A stretch of 64,000 nucleotides of DNA from Rhodobacteraceae bacterium DSL-40. GTDB lineage: Bacteria > Pseudomonadota > Alphaproteobacteria > Rhodobacterales > Rhodobacteraceae. Position 1 is the first letter of the stretch. Each line of letters opens with the position of its first letter. Shown here piece after piece: positions 8,210-16,929 of this stretch. The notes under the pieces are model-generated. The model was not told the DNA's origin and did not search any database. It saw nothing but the letters and a program-made list of their open reading frames with translations. A program made the position numbers and the translations under genes. Location of the stretch: assembly GCA_003258405.1 (NCBI GenBank), contig QKPN01000001.1:682001-746000 (forward strand). Direction: 5' to 3'.

Positions 8210-10990
8210 TCAGGTTTGGGCGACGGAATTCAGGGCCTCGGTCGTGAAGACGCGAAGCCCGAGGTCAGGCCGGTAGCCGTGAATCTCGCTCACATCGAGT
8301 GCACGCATGAAGGTCAGGATCTCGCGGCTGATGACCTGGCCCGGAACCAGGATCGGAAATCCGGGCGGATAGGGAATGATGAACGACGCGGAAACCAGCT
8401 CCTCCCCGCTTTCCAGCTTCTGCAGCAGCTCGCCGTTCAGATCGAGATAGTCGCAATTGTCCTCGTCATAGGCGAGGAAGAACGCGGAGCGGATATCGCC
8501 CTCCGGGGTATCGCTCTTGCGGAACGCGGAGTGGAACCGGCTGAAGTCCGGCAGCGGCGGCACATGCTCGACAAGGCTCTTCACACGGTTCTCGAAGGAG
8601 CGCCGCTCCATCTTGGAGGCATCGTCAAGGAGGTCGTCCAGATCCTTCGCGATGCCCACCAGCACCTCGATCAGATAGGCGATCGAGGAGCGTGTCGTGC
8701 CGATGTTGGTCATGAAGAGCACGCTGTTGCGCGAGGTCTTGTTGATCTGGATCCCGTGCTTGTCCATCAGGATCTGGGTCTTGAACGTATCACCGTCCCA
8801 GCCCGTCCCGCCGACGGCGAGCGTGATCTTGGTCGGATCGAGCACGAACTCGTCGGTGGCCCAGCTGTTCCAGGCATCGGTCCAGCCGTGCTGTGCGTCG
8901 TAGTAGGACTCGAGCCCGCTGTCGCGATACTCCGGCGGGATCATGTCGGCGACCGTCAGCACGCGGAAGTATTTCTGCAGCAGCGGATGAGACCCGATCG
9001 CCCGGCGCAGCGACATCGCGCTGTCGATCTGGCGCTGCACGAACTCGTAGCCCTCGAGCTCGACCTGGCGCCGGCCGACATCGAGCGAGGCGATGATCTG
9101 GTAGTTCGGCGAGGTCGAGGTGTGGGTCATGTAGGCCTCGTGGAAGGCCTGTTCCGTCTCACCCTTGAAGTCCTGGTCGTAGACATGGATCATCGAGCCC
9201 TGCCGCAACGAGGTCAGGGTCTTGTGGGTCGATTGCGTCGCATAGACCCGGACCCGCGCATCGGGTGGCGCGATGAGCCGGGTGTTGAGGCGGATGTCGC
9301 CATCCTCGTCTTCCGCAAGCCGCGCCTGCTGCTCCTCGTAGGCCTGGACCCGCTCCGGGGTCCGGAGCACGCGGCGCAGCGACGCCGCAGCGTGCATTGC
9401 CGTCCGCTGGCGATAGACCGGATTGAAGCGCGCGAAGGCGAACCACGCCTCGTCCCAGAGGAAGATCAGGTCCTTCTTGATCGCAAGGCATTCCTCCATG
9501 ACGCGCTCGACATTGTAGATGAGCCCGTCGAAGGTGCAGTTCGTCAGCAGCACCATGCGCACCTTGTCGAGCTTGCCCGCGGCCTCGAGCTCAAGCAGCT
9601 TGTGCTTGATCTCCCGAAGCGTGACCGCGCCATACATGGAGTGTTCGTTCAGCGGATAGCTGTCCATGTAGACGACCTTGGCCCCGGCCAGCACCATGCC
9701 GTAGTGGTGCGACTTGTGGCAGTCGCGGTCCACGAGCACGATGTCGCCGGGCCGGACCAGCGCCTGCACCACGATCTTGTTGCAGGTCGAGGTGCCGTTG
9801 GTGGCAAAGAAGGTCTGCTTCGAGCCGAAGGCACGCGCCGCCGCCTCCTGCGCCTTCTTTATCGGGCCGCGCGGCTCGAGAAGGCTGTCGAGGCCGCCGC
9901 TCGTCGCCGAGGTTTCCGCAAGGAAGATGTTGGGGCCGTAGAAGGCGCCCATGTCCTGGATCCAGTGGCTCCGGGTGATCGACTTGCCGCGGCTGATCGG
10001 CATGGCGTGGAAGACGCCCGTCGGCTGCTTGGAATATTCCTTCAGCGCCGTGAAGAACGGCGACTTGTAGCGGCTGTTGACGCCGCGCAGGATGTTGAGG
10101 TGTAGCTCGAGGAAGTCTTCCTGATTGTAGAAGACCCGGCGGCAGCTGCCGAGATCGAGCCCCGCGATCGCCTCCGCCGAACGGTCGGTGACGAGATAGG
10201 TGTCGAGCTCGGGCCGGATCTTGGCGATGAGCCGGCAGGTCTCGGGCCCGTATTCCTCGGGCCGCAACCCGTCGAGATCCTCTTCCTCGCTGGCCGATCT
10301 GAGATATTTGCTCAGCAGCGAGAGGTTGTTGCGCGACTTGAGCGTGAGGCCGGGCCGGACGACCACGGCCTGAACGTTGTAGTTGAAGAGGATACCGATC
10401 AGGGCGTCCTCGAGGCTCGGCACGACGACCGCCTCGTAGATGAAGGCGTCCTCCGGCCTGCGGACATGCTGAAGACTGGTGCGCAGCCAGCGCTCCTGCT
10501 GATCGCCGAGACTGTCGACGATCAGCACCTCGAAATAGGGTCGGCCGAGCGCGCGGGCCTCGGGGGAGAGGGCGACCTCGTCCTCGAAATCCTCGCTGTC
10601 GCTGTCTTCCGCGACGAGGGGAATCGTGCGGCGGCGATAGGCGCCCGAGGTGAGCGCCCGCACCACGCGGCGGACCGCGTGGGAGAAATCGTCGATCTTC
10701 CGCTGCTCGAGGAGCCGCCGCATGTATTCGTAGGCGGTCGCCCCCGGAAAGGCCCAGTAGGTCTCGATCGGGGCAAGCGCCGACATGAGCTCGTCGGCGT
10801 CCTGCAGCAGCTTCTTGCCCTTGCGGCTGTCGAGACTGGTGACGGAAAGACCCTCGACGGCGGCGCGTAATGCGCTCCAGCGGTCGGCGCGGAGCTGCGT
10901 TGCACTGTAGTAGTCGCCGATCGAGGGCAGTTGACGCTCTGCGGCCTCAGTGGCCGACAGAGTCGATGCGGTGTTTGGCGGTTTGTTCAT
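8210..10990 (-). CDS. Orn/Lys/Arg decarboxylase, class I (PLP fold type I), long form
   Basis: 926 residues, longer than E. coli AdiA or LdcI (about 715-755). A ~140-residue N-terminal extension precedes a receiver-like wing domain (PYFEVLIVDSLGDQQ), then the aspartate-aminotransferase-fold PLP domain with FLAETSATSGGLDSLL, the cofactor aspartate in FLWDEAWFAF, and the Schiff-base lysine Lys590 in ATQSTHKTL, then the C-terminal domain ending with IIPYPPGFPILVPGQ, a family hallmark. It decarboxylates a basic amino acid to a di- or guanidino-amine. Substrate (Arg, Lys or Orn) cannot be set by eye. Second gene of the operon, 32 bases after the carbon-nitrogen hydrolase. Confidence 0.93.
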   Translation of the reverse strand: MNKPPNTASTLSATEAAERQLPSIGDYYSATQLRADRWSALRAAVEGLSVTSLDSRKGKKLLQDADELMSALAPIETYWAFPGATAYEYMRRLLEQRKIDDFSHAVRRVVRALTSGAYRRRTIPLVAEDSDSEDFEDEVALSPEARALGRPYFEVLIVDSLGDQQERWLRTSLQHVRRPEDAFIYEAVVVPSLEDALIGILFNYNVQAVVVRPGLTLKSRNNLSLLSKYLRSASEEEDLDGLRPEEYGPETCRLIAKIRPELDTYLVTDRSAEAIAGLDLGSCRRVFYNQEDFLELHLNILRGVNSRYKSPFFTALKEYSKQPTGVFHAMPISRGKSITRSHWIQDMGAFYGPNIFLAETSATSGGLDSLLEPRGPIKKAQEAAARAFGSKQTFFATNGTSTCNKIVVQALVRPGDIVLVDRDCHKSHHYGMVLAGAKVVYMDSYPLNEHSMYGAVTLREIKHKLLELEAAGKLDKVRMVLLTNCTFDGLIYNVERVMEECLAIKKDLIFLWDEAWFAFARFNPVYRQRTAMHAAASLRRVLRTPERVQAYEEQQARLAEDEDGDIRLNTRLIAPPDARVRVYATQSTHKTLTSLRQGSMIHVYDQDFKGETEQAFHEAYMTHTSTSPNYQIIASLDVGRRQVELEGYEFVQRQIDSAMSLRRAIGSHPLLQKYFRVLTVADMIPPEYRDSGLESYYDAQHGWTDAWNSWATDEFVLDPTKITLAVGGTGWDGDTFKTQILMDKHGIQINKTSRNSVLFMTNIGTTRSSIAYLIEVLVGIAKDLDDLLDDASKMERRSFENRVKSLVEHVPPLPDFSRFHSAFRKSDTPEGDIRSAFFLAYDEDNCDYLDLNGELLQKLESGEELVSASFIIPYPPGFPILVPGQVISREILTFMRALDVSEIHGYRPDLGLRVFTTEALNSVAQT

Positions 10991-11022
10991 TGATCTTTTT
11001 TGCTCCCTGTCCTTTTCACCCG

Positions 11023-12015
11023 TCAGCCTGATGCGTGACTGTGAAGCGGAGGCTGGGGCGCCATCGCCTCATCGCCCTGACCTGCCCAGTCGGCATCGGC
11101 CTTGGCTTCGGTCACGCTCAGCATGGTACGCGGGTCGGCGCTGGCAAGCCCAGCACGCGAGCCCTGCCGCTGGATCTCCAGCGGGCCGAGCCGCTGCAGA
11201 TAGGCATCCGCGCCGCTGCTTCGGTCATAAACCGGGAAGTCGACCTCGCGGTCGCGGAAGCTCTTCAGCACCTGCCCGAGGCCGCGGAGGCCGAATTCGC
11301 GCTGGCGCCGCACGAGGTCGAGGTCGATCTCGATCGGGAACATGTCGTCCTGACCGGCCGACTGGTGCAGCACCGCGGCGGAGGGATCGACGACGAGCGA
11401 ACGGCCCATGCCGCCCGAGCCGAGGCCGTTGATGTCGAAGACGTAGCACTGGAACTGTGCCGCGGTCGCGCGCGCGATCGAGATCTCCGCCTCGCGGTCG
11501 GTCGTCCCGGTCAGCACCGGATGCAGAAGCACCTCGACGCCCTGGCTGGTGAGGTGGCGCGTCGTCTCGGGGAACCAGATGTCGTAGCAGATCGAGAGCC
11601 CGAAGCGGCCGACCTCCGGCACGTCGAAGATGCAGAACTCGTTGCCCGCCGAGATGCCGACCTCGTAGGGCCGGAACGGAAACATCTTCGAGTAGCGTGC
11701 GACGATCTCGCCCTCGGGGTTGATGACCACGGAGGTGTTGAGAATGCGGCCGTCGTCCTTGCGCTCGAACATCGAGCCGGGAACGAGCCAGAGCTTGTGC
11801 TGGTGCGCCTTGTGCTGGAAGCGCTCGATCGCCTCGTTCGGAAATGGCTTGGCGAACCGGTGCAGCGGCCCATAGGGCGCCAGTTCGCTGAAGACTGCCA
11901 TCTGCGTCCAAGGGAAGCGCGCCATCAGGATGTCGGTGCGATGAAGCATCGCCTCGACGTTCGACTGAAGCGCATCGACCTGCATCTGGATGCCGGCAAT
12001 CGCGAAGGGTGTCAT
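11023..12015 (-). CDS. carbon-nitrogen hydrolase (nitrilase superfamily amidase)
   Basis: 330 residues. The Glu-Lys-Cys triad is visible: Glu44 in VFSELAPYG, Lys110 in RYSKMFPFRPYE, Cys143 in SICYDIWFPE. Members hydrolyse amides, N-carbamoyl groups or nitriles; N-carbamoylputrescine amidase and omega-amidase belong here. The last ~40 residues after the domain are low-complexity. AGGAG lies eleven bases before the ATG. It is first in the operon with the decarboxylase, ATP-grasp and C45 genes, so its substrate is probably an amide or carbamoyl derivative of the amine made by the decarboxylase. An agmatine deiminase, expected for the carbamoylputrescine route, is not in the window. Confidence 0.9.
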   Translation of the reverse strand: MTPFAIAGIQMQVDALQSNVEAMLHRTDILMARFPWTQMAVFSELAPYGPLHRFAKPFPNEAIERFQHKAHQHKLWLVPGSMFERKDDGRILNTSVVINPEGEIVARYSKMFPFRPYEVGISAGNEFCIFDVPEVGRFGLSICYDIWFPETTRHLTSQGVEVLLHPVLTGTTDREAEISIARATAAQFQCYVFDINGLGSGGMGRSLVVDPSAAVLHQSAGQDDMFPIEIDLDLVRRQREFGLRGLGQVLKSFRDREVDFPVYDRSSGADAYLQRLGPLEIQRQGSRAGLASADPRTMLSVTEAKADADWAGQGDEAMAPQPPLHSHASG

Positions 12016-12400
12016 GCTAGTTCTTGCTCCTGTGGGGACCGGGCTGCGCCGGCTCGTTGGTGAAGGCTTCCTGCCGGCGCGGGCTTCCGCTGCCCGTCTG
12101 CTGTCGGCAGAAACACGTTCGCTTCGAGGTAGCTCCGTTCGCGGCACAGGCCAAACCGCCGCGAGAGCGGAAGGCCGGCCGGGTCCTGCCCGGTAGAACG
12201 GAGCCGATTTCCTGGCATCTGTGCCACCCCCAGCGCTTCGTCCTCCCCAGTGACGAAGCCGTGCTTCGAGGCCAGTCTGTGACATCTCGGCAGCGGAAGA
12301 TAGGGGTGACAACACCATGACAGGTGAAAATGCTGCACTTTCGGGCAGCAATTACGGGACGTCCGGGTTCGCATCGCGACGGGAATGGCGGAACCCGACA
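12016..12400 (-). promoter_or_regulatory. 385-bp intergenic region, probable operon promoter/leader
   Basis: No convincing gene on either strand. It separates the stop of the regulator from the start of the carbon-nitrogen hydrolase and so must hold the terminator of the former and the promoter of the latter, both on the minus strand. I see no clear -35/-10 pair and no known riboswitch. Confidence 0.4.
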
Positions 12401-13225
12401 TCAGAAACTGCGCGGCGTGTTGATCCAGAGCAGGACCGTCACGTCATCGTGAGCGTTGCTCCAGGCATGTTTCCGGCGGCTGCCGAAGTAGAGCGAGTCG
12501 CCTGGACCAAGCACGTGAAATTCCTCCTCGTCGAGCACGATCTCGATGCATCCCGAGAGCACGTGGAGGAACTCTTCGCCGTCGTGGCTGTAGGCCCCCT
12601 CGCTCGCCGCGCCCGGCGCGAGGACGAAGCGGTGGCAATCCATGCTGCGCTCGCCTTCGGCCAGCAACTGCACCGTGACGCCCGACGAGCTCTCCGGCCA
12701 GACCTGCCATTCCCCGGCCCGGACGAGCGCGCGCGCGCAGTCCTGCTCGCCCGAAAGCGTCGAGACGGTGGTGCCGAAATATTCCGCAAGGTCGTGCATG
12801 AGCCGGAAGCTCACCCCCTGCGAGGTGCGCTCGAAGGTGGAAACGACGGAGGCCGAGGTGCCGAGATCCTCGGCGACCTGCTCGAGCGTAAGACCGGCGG
12901 AGCGGCGGAGTGCCCGCAACTTGCCGCCGATCTCGATCGGCCGCAGCGGCTCGAAGAGCGCGGCATTTTCAAACTCTTCGCCCTCCGCGGCAAGCGCCTC
13001 GCGGATCGCCGCGGGATTGAGCCCGCGCCGCGAGCGATACCAGCAAATGCGCTGCGCCCGCCGCACGTCCTTGGCGCGGTACTGCCGGTGGCCCGTCGGC
13101 GTACGCTCCGGCGTGATCAGTCCCTGATTCTCCCAAAGCCGCAGCGTCGAGGCGGAAACGCCAGCCAGACGCGCGACTTCGGTGATCTTGAACACGGCCG
13201 GGGCCGCCTGGCTCGTCTCCGGCAT
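12401..13225 (-). CDS. MerR-XRE-cupin transcriptional regulator
   Basis: 274 residues with three domains in line. Residues about 12-80 are a MerR-type winged helix (FKITEVARLAGVSASTLRLWENQGL, GHRQYRAKDVRRAQRI). About 95-155 is a second, XRE-type helix-turn-helix (LRALRRSAGLTLEQVAEDLGTSASVVSTFER). About 185-270 is a cupin sensor domain (HDGEEFLHVLSG...LGPGDSLYFGS). XRE-cupin proteins such as PuuR control polyamine and GABA use. Start chosen at the ATG at 13225 with GAGGAA just upstream; a TTG further up at 13270 is possible. It is divergent from gabT and upstream of the amide/decarboxylase operon, so it probably controls one or both. Confidence 0.88.
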   Translation of the reverse strand: MPETSQAAPAVFKITEVARLAGVSASTLRLWENQGLITPERTPTGHRQYRAKDVRRAQRICWYRSRRGLNPAAIREALAAEGEEFENAALFEPLRPIEIGGKLRALRRSAGLTLEQVAEDLGTSASVVSTFERTSQGVSFRLMHDLAEYFGTTVSTLSGEQDCARALVRAGEWQVWPESSSGVTVQLLAEGERSMDCHRFVLAPGAASEGAYSHDGEEFLHVLSGCIEIVLDEEEFHVLGPGDSLYFGSRRKHAWSNAHDDVTVLLWINTPRSF

Positions 13226-13283
13226 CTTTCCTCGATTTTCGGCTGCTGAAAATTCCGATTGCGTTTCCAAGACAAAAATGTAA

Positions 13284-13296
13284 ACACCGCCGGTGT
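13284..13296. promoter_or_regulatory. candidate operator in the regulator-gabT divergent promoter
   Basis: ACACCG-C-CGGTGT, a 6-bp perfect inverted repeat with one central base, lies about midway in the 122-bp AT-rich gap between the MerR-XRE-cupin gene and gabT. Its position makes it a good candidate binding site for that regulator, acting on both promoters. No other palindrome of this quality is in the gap. Confidence 0.45.
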
Positions 13297-13347
13297 CAAT
13301 AAGCTACAGAATAAATGCAAAAATTCTGTCGAGATTCAGAGGTTCCG

Positions 13348-14649
13348 ATGACCGCAGCACCGTTGACCGACCGCAAGAACGCCGCGATTGCACGCGGTGT
13401 CGCCATGGCAACCCAGATCTACGCCGAACGCGCCCAGAACGCCGAGCTCTGGGATACCGAAGGCAAACGCTATATCGATTTCGGCACCGGCATTGCCGTT
13501 CTGAACACCGGCCATCGCCATCCGAAGGTCATGGCGGCGGTGCAGGATCAGATCGACCGCTTCACCCATACCTGCGCGCAGGTCGTGCCTTACGAGAACT
13601 ACGTGCATCTGGCCGAGCGGCTCAATGCGCTGACCCCGGGCGACCATGCGAAGAAGTCGATCTTCCTCACCACCGGCGCCGAAGCGGTCGAGAACGCGAT
13701 CAAGATCGCGCGCGCCGCAACCGGCCGGCAGGCGGTGATCGCCTTTGGCGGCGGCTTCCACGGCCGGACCTTCATGGGCATGGCACTGACCGGCAAGGTC
13801 GTTCCCTACAAGGTGGGCTTCGGCCCGATGCCGGGCGATGTCTTCCACGCCCCGTTCCCGAACCCGCTGCACGGCGTCAGCATCGAGCAGTCGCTCGACG
13901 CGATCGCCCGTCTCTTTGCCGCCGATGTCGAACCGTCGCGGGTCGCTGCGTTCATCATCGAGCCGGTTCAGGGCGAAGGCGGGTTCTATCCCGTGCCCGC
14001 GGCCTTCATGCGGGCGCTGCGCGAGATCTGCGACAAGCACGGCATCCTGCTCATCGCCGACGAGATCCAGACCGGCTTTGCCCGCACCGGCAAGCTCTTC
14101 GCGATGGACCACTACGATGTGATCCCCGATCTCATGACCATGGCCAAGAGCCTCGCGGGCGGCTTCCCGGTTTCCGCCGTCACCGGCCGGGCCGAGCTCA
14201 TGGACGCCCCTGCCCCCGGCGGCCTCGGCGGCACCTATGCCGGCAGCCCGATCGGCATCGCCGCGGCCCATGCCGTGCTCGACGTCATCGAGGAGGAAGG
14301 GCTCTGCGCACGCGCGACCGTGCTCGGCGACCAGCTCAAGGCACGCCTCGAATCCCTGCGCGGAAGGGTGCCGGAAATCGCCGATATCCGCGGCCCGGGC
14401 TTCATGAACGCCATCGAGTTCAACGATCCCGAGACCGGCGCGCCAAGCCCCGAGTTCACCACGGCCTTCCGCCTCAACGCACTCTCCAAGGGTCTGATCC
14501 TGCTGAGCTGCGGCGTCTTCGGCAACGTCATCCGCTTCCTTGCGCCGATGACGATCGAGGACGACGTGTTTGCCGAGGCGCTGGACATCATCGAGGCTTC
14601 CCTGCTTGAAGTCTCCCAGGGCGCGAAGGCCCTCGAGGCCACCGCCTGA
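13348..14649 (+). CDS. gabT: 4-aminobutyrate aminotransferase
   Basis: 433 residues, class III PLP aminotransferase of usual length. The cofactor region FLTTGAEAVENAIKIAR, the catalytic IADEIQTGFARTGKLFA and the Schiff-base lysine Lys267 in MTMAKSLAGGFPVS are all present. The enzyme moves the amino group of GABA to 2-oxoglutarate, giving succinic semialdehyde. The ATG at 13348 has AGAGG eight bases upstream. It is followed by gabD, which oxidises its product, and is divergent from a PuuR-like regulator, so it fits polyamine or GABA catabolism. A closely related omega-amino-acid substrate such as 5-aminovalerate is possible. Confidence 0.93.
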   Translation: MTAAPLTDRKNAAIARGVAMATQIYAERAQNAELWDTEGKRYIDFGTGIAVLNTGHRHPKVMAAVQDQIDRFTHTCAQVVPYENYVHLAERLNALTPGDHAKKSIFLTTGAEAVENAIKIARAATGRQAVIAFGGGFHGRTFMGMALTGKVVPYKVGFGPMPGDVFHAPFPNPLHGVSIEQSLDAIARLFAADVEPSRVAAFIIEPVQGEGGFYPVPAAFMRALREICDKHGILLIADEIQTGFARTGKLFAMDHYDVIPDLMTMAKSLAGGFPVSAVTGRAELMDAPAPGGLGGTYAGSPIGIAAAHAVLDVIEEEGLCARATVLGDQLKARLESLRGRVPEIADIRGPGFMNAIEFNDPETGAPSPEFTTAFRLNALSKGLILLSCGVFGNVIRFLAPMTIEDDVFAEALDIIEASLLEVSQGAKALEATA

Positions 14650-14666
14650 GACCGCCGACGCGGGAT

Positions 14667-14682
14667 CGCCCCTCCGGGGGCG
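14667..14682 (+). terminator. stem-loop after gabT
   Basis: CGCCCC-TCCG-GGGGCG forms a perfect 6-bp stem with a four-base loop, 18 bases after the gabT stop and within the 164-bp gap to gabD. There is no T-run, so it may be a weak terminator or a transcript-stabilising structure that sets the gabT:gabD ratio. Confidence 0.4.
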
Positions 14683-14813
14683 GCCCTGCGCAATGGCTGC
14701 CGCGCGCGCGCGGGGGATCGCCCGCGCCCCGGCCGGAAAGGCGCCGGAACCCGTGACGGGGGCTGCGCGCTTCTTCTCCTCCCAGCATTCGAACTGAACC
14801 AACAGGACGAACC

Positions 14814-16289
14814 ATGACCACCCAGAAGCTCGCCGACCGGCTTTCCAACCCCGACCTGCTCGTATGTTCCGCCCTTGTGGGCGGCAAGTGGATCGACGCC
14901 GCCTCCGGAAAAAGCTTCAATGTCACCAACCCGTCCACGGGCGAGGTGATCGCGACGCTGCCGGACCTCGGCGTCGAGGAAGCCCGCACGGCAATCGACG
15001 CGGCCGAAGTTGCCCAGAAGGACTGGGCGCGGAAGACCGGCAAGGAACGCGCCGCGGTCCTGCGCAAGTGGAACGACCTCATGGTCGCCAATGCCGACGA
15101 TCTCGCCGCCATCCTCACCGCCGAGATGGGCAAGCCGCTGGCCGAAGCCCGCGGCGAGATCCTCTACGGCGCCTCGTTCATCGAGTGGTTCGCCGAGGAG
15201 GCCAAGCGCGTCTATGGCGACGTGATCCCCGGCCATCAGCCGGACAAGCGCATCATCGTGCTGAAGCAGCCGGTGGGCGTCGTCGCCTCGATCACGCCCT
15301 GGAACTTCCCGAACGCGATGATCGCGCGCAAGGCCGCCCCGGCGCTTGCCGTCGGCTGTGCCTTCGTCTCGAAGCCCGCGGGCGAGACGCCGCTCTCGGC
15401 GCTCGCGATGGCGCGGCTCGCCGAGGACGCGGGCCTGCCCGCCGGGCTGTTCAGCGTTGTCACCTCCTCGCGCTCCGCGCCGATCGGCGAGGAATTCTGC
15501 TCGAACCCCAAGGTGCGCAAGCTGACCTTCACCGGCTCGACCGAGGTCGGCCGCATCCTGATGCGCCAGTCCGCCGAGCAGATCCAGAAGACCTCGATGG
15601 AGCTTGGCGGCAACGCGCCCTTCATCGTCTTTGACGATGCCGATCTCGACGCCGCGGTCGAAGGCGCGATGATCTCGAAATACCGCAACAACGGCCAGAC
15701 CTGCGTCTGCGCCAACCGCATCTACGTGCAGTCGGGCGTTTATGATGCCTTCGCCGAAAAGCTGGTTGCCGCCGTCGGCAAGATGAAGGTCGGCGACGGC
15801 TTCGAGGACGGCGTCGTCGCCGGGCCGCTGATCTCGCCCAAGGCCATGGAGAAGGTCGAGGAACACATCGCCGACGCCCTCTCCAAGGGCGCCGAGGTCG
15901 TGACCGGTGGCAAGCCGCACGCCAAGGGCGGCACGTTCTTCGAGCCCACGGTGCTGACCGGCGTCACCCAGGACATGAAGGTCGCCTCCGAGGAAACCTT
16001 CGGCCCGGTGGCCCCGCTCTTCCGCTTCGACGATGTCGAGGACGTGATCGCGAAGGCCAACGACACCATCTTCGGCCTCGCCTCCTACTTCTACGCCCGC
16101 GATCTCTCGCGCGTCTTCCGCGTGGCGGAAGCGCTCGAATACGGCATGGTCGGCGTCAACACCGGCCTCATCTCGACCGAGGTCGCGCCCTTTGGCGGCG
16201 TGAAACAGTCGGGCCAGGGCCGCGAGGGCTCGAAATACGGCTGGGAAGACTACATCGAGGTCAAATACATCTGCCTCGGCGGCATCTGA
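14814..16289 (+). CDS. gabD: succinate-semialdehyde dehydrogenase, NAD(P)+
   Basis: 491 residues, aldehyde dehydrogenase superfamily. The oxyanion/cofactor region TPWNFPNAMIARKAAPALA, general base Glu263 in MELGGNAPF and nucleophile Cys297 in GQTCVCANR are all in place; the second Cys two residues on (Cys299) is typical of GabD enzymes. It oxidises succinic semialdehyde to succinate. Together with gabT it drains GABA into the TCA cycle. The 164-bp gap from gabT carries a hairpin but the two genes are probably co-expressed. Confidence 0.93.
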   Translation: MTTQKLADRLSNPDLLVCSALVGGKWIDAASGKSFNVTNPSTGEVIATLPDLGVEEARTAIDAAEVAQKDWARKTGKERAAVLRKWNDLMVANADDLAAILTAEMGKPLAEARGEILYGASFIEWFAEEAKRVYGDVIPGHQPDKRIIVLKQPVGVVASITPWNFPNAMIARKAAPALAVGCAFVSKPAGETPLSALAMARLAEDAGLPAGLFSVVTSSRSAPIGEEFCSNPKVRKLTFTGSTEVGRILMRQSAEQIQKTSMELGGNAPFIVFDDADLDAAVEGAMISKYRNNGQTCVCANRIYVQSGVYDAFAEKLVAAVGKMKVGDGFEDGVVAGPLISPKAMEKVEEHIADALSKGAEVVTGGKPHAKGGTFFEPTVLTGVTQDMKVASEETFGPVAPLFRFDDVEDVIAKANDTIFGLASYFYARDLSRVFRVAEALEYGMVGVNTGLISTEVAPFGGVKQSGQGREGSKYGWEDYIEVKYICLGGI

Positions 16290-16307
16290 GCCAGGCCCGC
16301 AACGCCT

Positions 16308-16333
16308 CCGGCCGCCCCGCTCCGGGCGGCCGG
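16308..16333 (+). terminator. stem-loop after gabD
   Basis: CCGGCCGCCC (16308-16317) and GGGCGGCCGG (16324-16333) form a perfect 10-bp stem with a six-base loop, 19 bases after the gabD stop. No T-tract follows, as is common in GC-rich alphaproteobacteria. Likely the end of the gabTD transcript. Confidence 0.6.
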
Positions 16334-16766
16334 GATCAGGGCATCGCCCGGCGCCCAGGCTGACGGCCGGGCACCCGCGCCGCCAGGCCTGTCGCGCGCC
16401 ATCCCGGCGGAACGGGATACCTCTGGCCGGAAGAAATCGGCATGTGCCGCGACCGTGCAGGCTGTCCCACATCTCGCAGAGTCACGAACCGATTTTCGGA
16501 GCATGAAGCTCAGCGCTTCCTTTGAGACAACGCGATCGAAAGGGGTTACTGCTGAAAGATTGGCGCAATTAAATTGAGCCATACGTATTTCTTGTTATTT
16601 TCGTATCATCAATATTAACGTTTTATGGCATCAGACTGCCTGCATCCTTTCAAGCGGTCGAGCTGATTTCCAGGAGGCGGCACACATCAGCATTAAACAA
16701 TGCTGTTTCTCGTGATCTTGCATCTCCGATGCCTGAAAAGAGTGGCGATGCAAAAACAGGAGTTTC
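16334..16766. other. gene-free stretch left of the integrated element
   Basis: About 430 bp without a supportable gene. The segment 16550-16720 is clearly AT-richer than its surroundings. It is the chromosomal flank that was originally joined to the 3' end of the tRNA-Thr gene now lying at 26.4 kb. Confidence 0.5.
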
Positions 16767-16785
16767 ATTTCCCGGATCGGGAAAT
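16767..16785 (-). terminator. hairpin abutting the left attachment site, probable old tRNA-Thr terminator
   Basis: ATTTCCCG-GAT-CGGGAAAT is a perfect 8-bp stem with a three-base loop; its last base is the first base of the 17-bp attachment repeat. Read on the minus strand it lies immediately downstream of where the tRNA-Thr 3' end would have been before insertion, and a T-rich run follows. It therefore looks like the tRNA gene's own terminator, now separated from it by the element. Confidence 0.5.
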
Positions 16786-16801
16786 GGTGCCGGTGAAGGG
16801 A
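16785..16801 (+). repeat. left attachment repeat
   Basis: TGGTGCCGGTGAAGGGA, identical over 17 bp to 26439-26455, the 3' end of the tRNA-Thr gene including the encoded CCA. After base 16801 the two copies diverge. The partial tRNA copy marks the far boundary of the island. Confidence 0.9.
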
Positions 16802-16929
16802 ACCGACCCCTATTCCAGACTGTTCCGGGAACGTCCATATAACCGTTAACCATCAATGCCTTGGGTCTCTGTGTATTCTTGACGGCTCCACGATTGTCCG
16901 CCATGTTCCCAAAATAATTGTTGGGCGTG

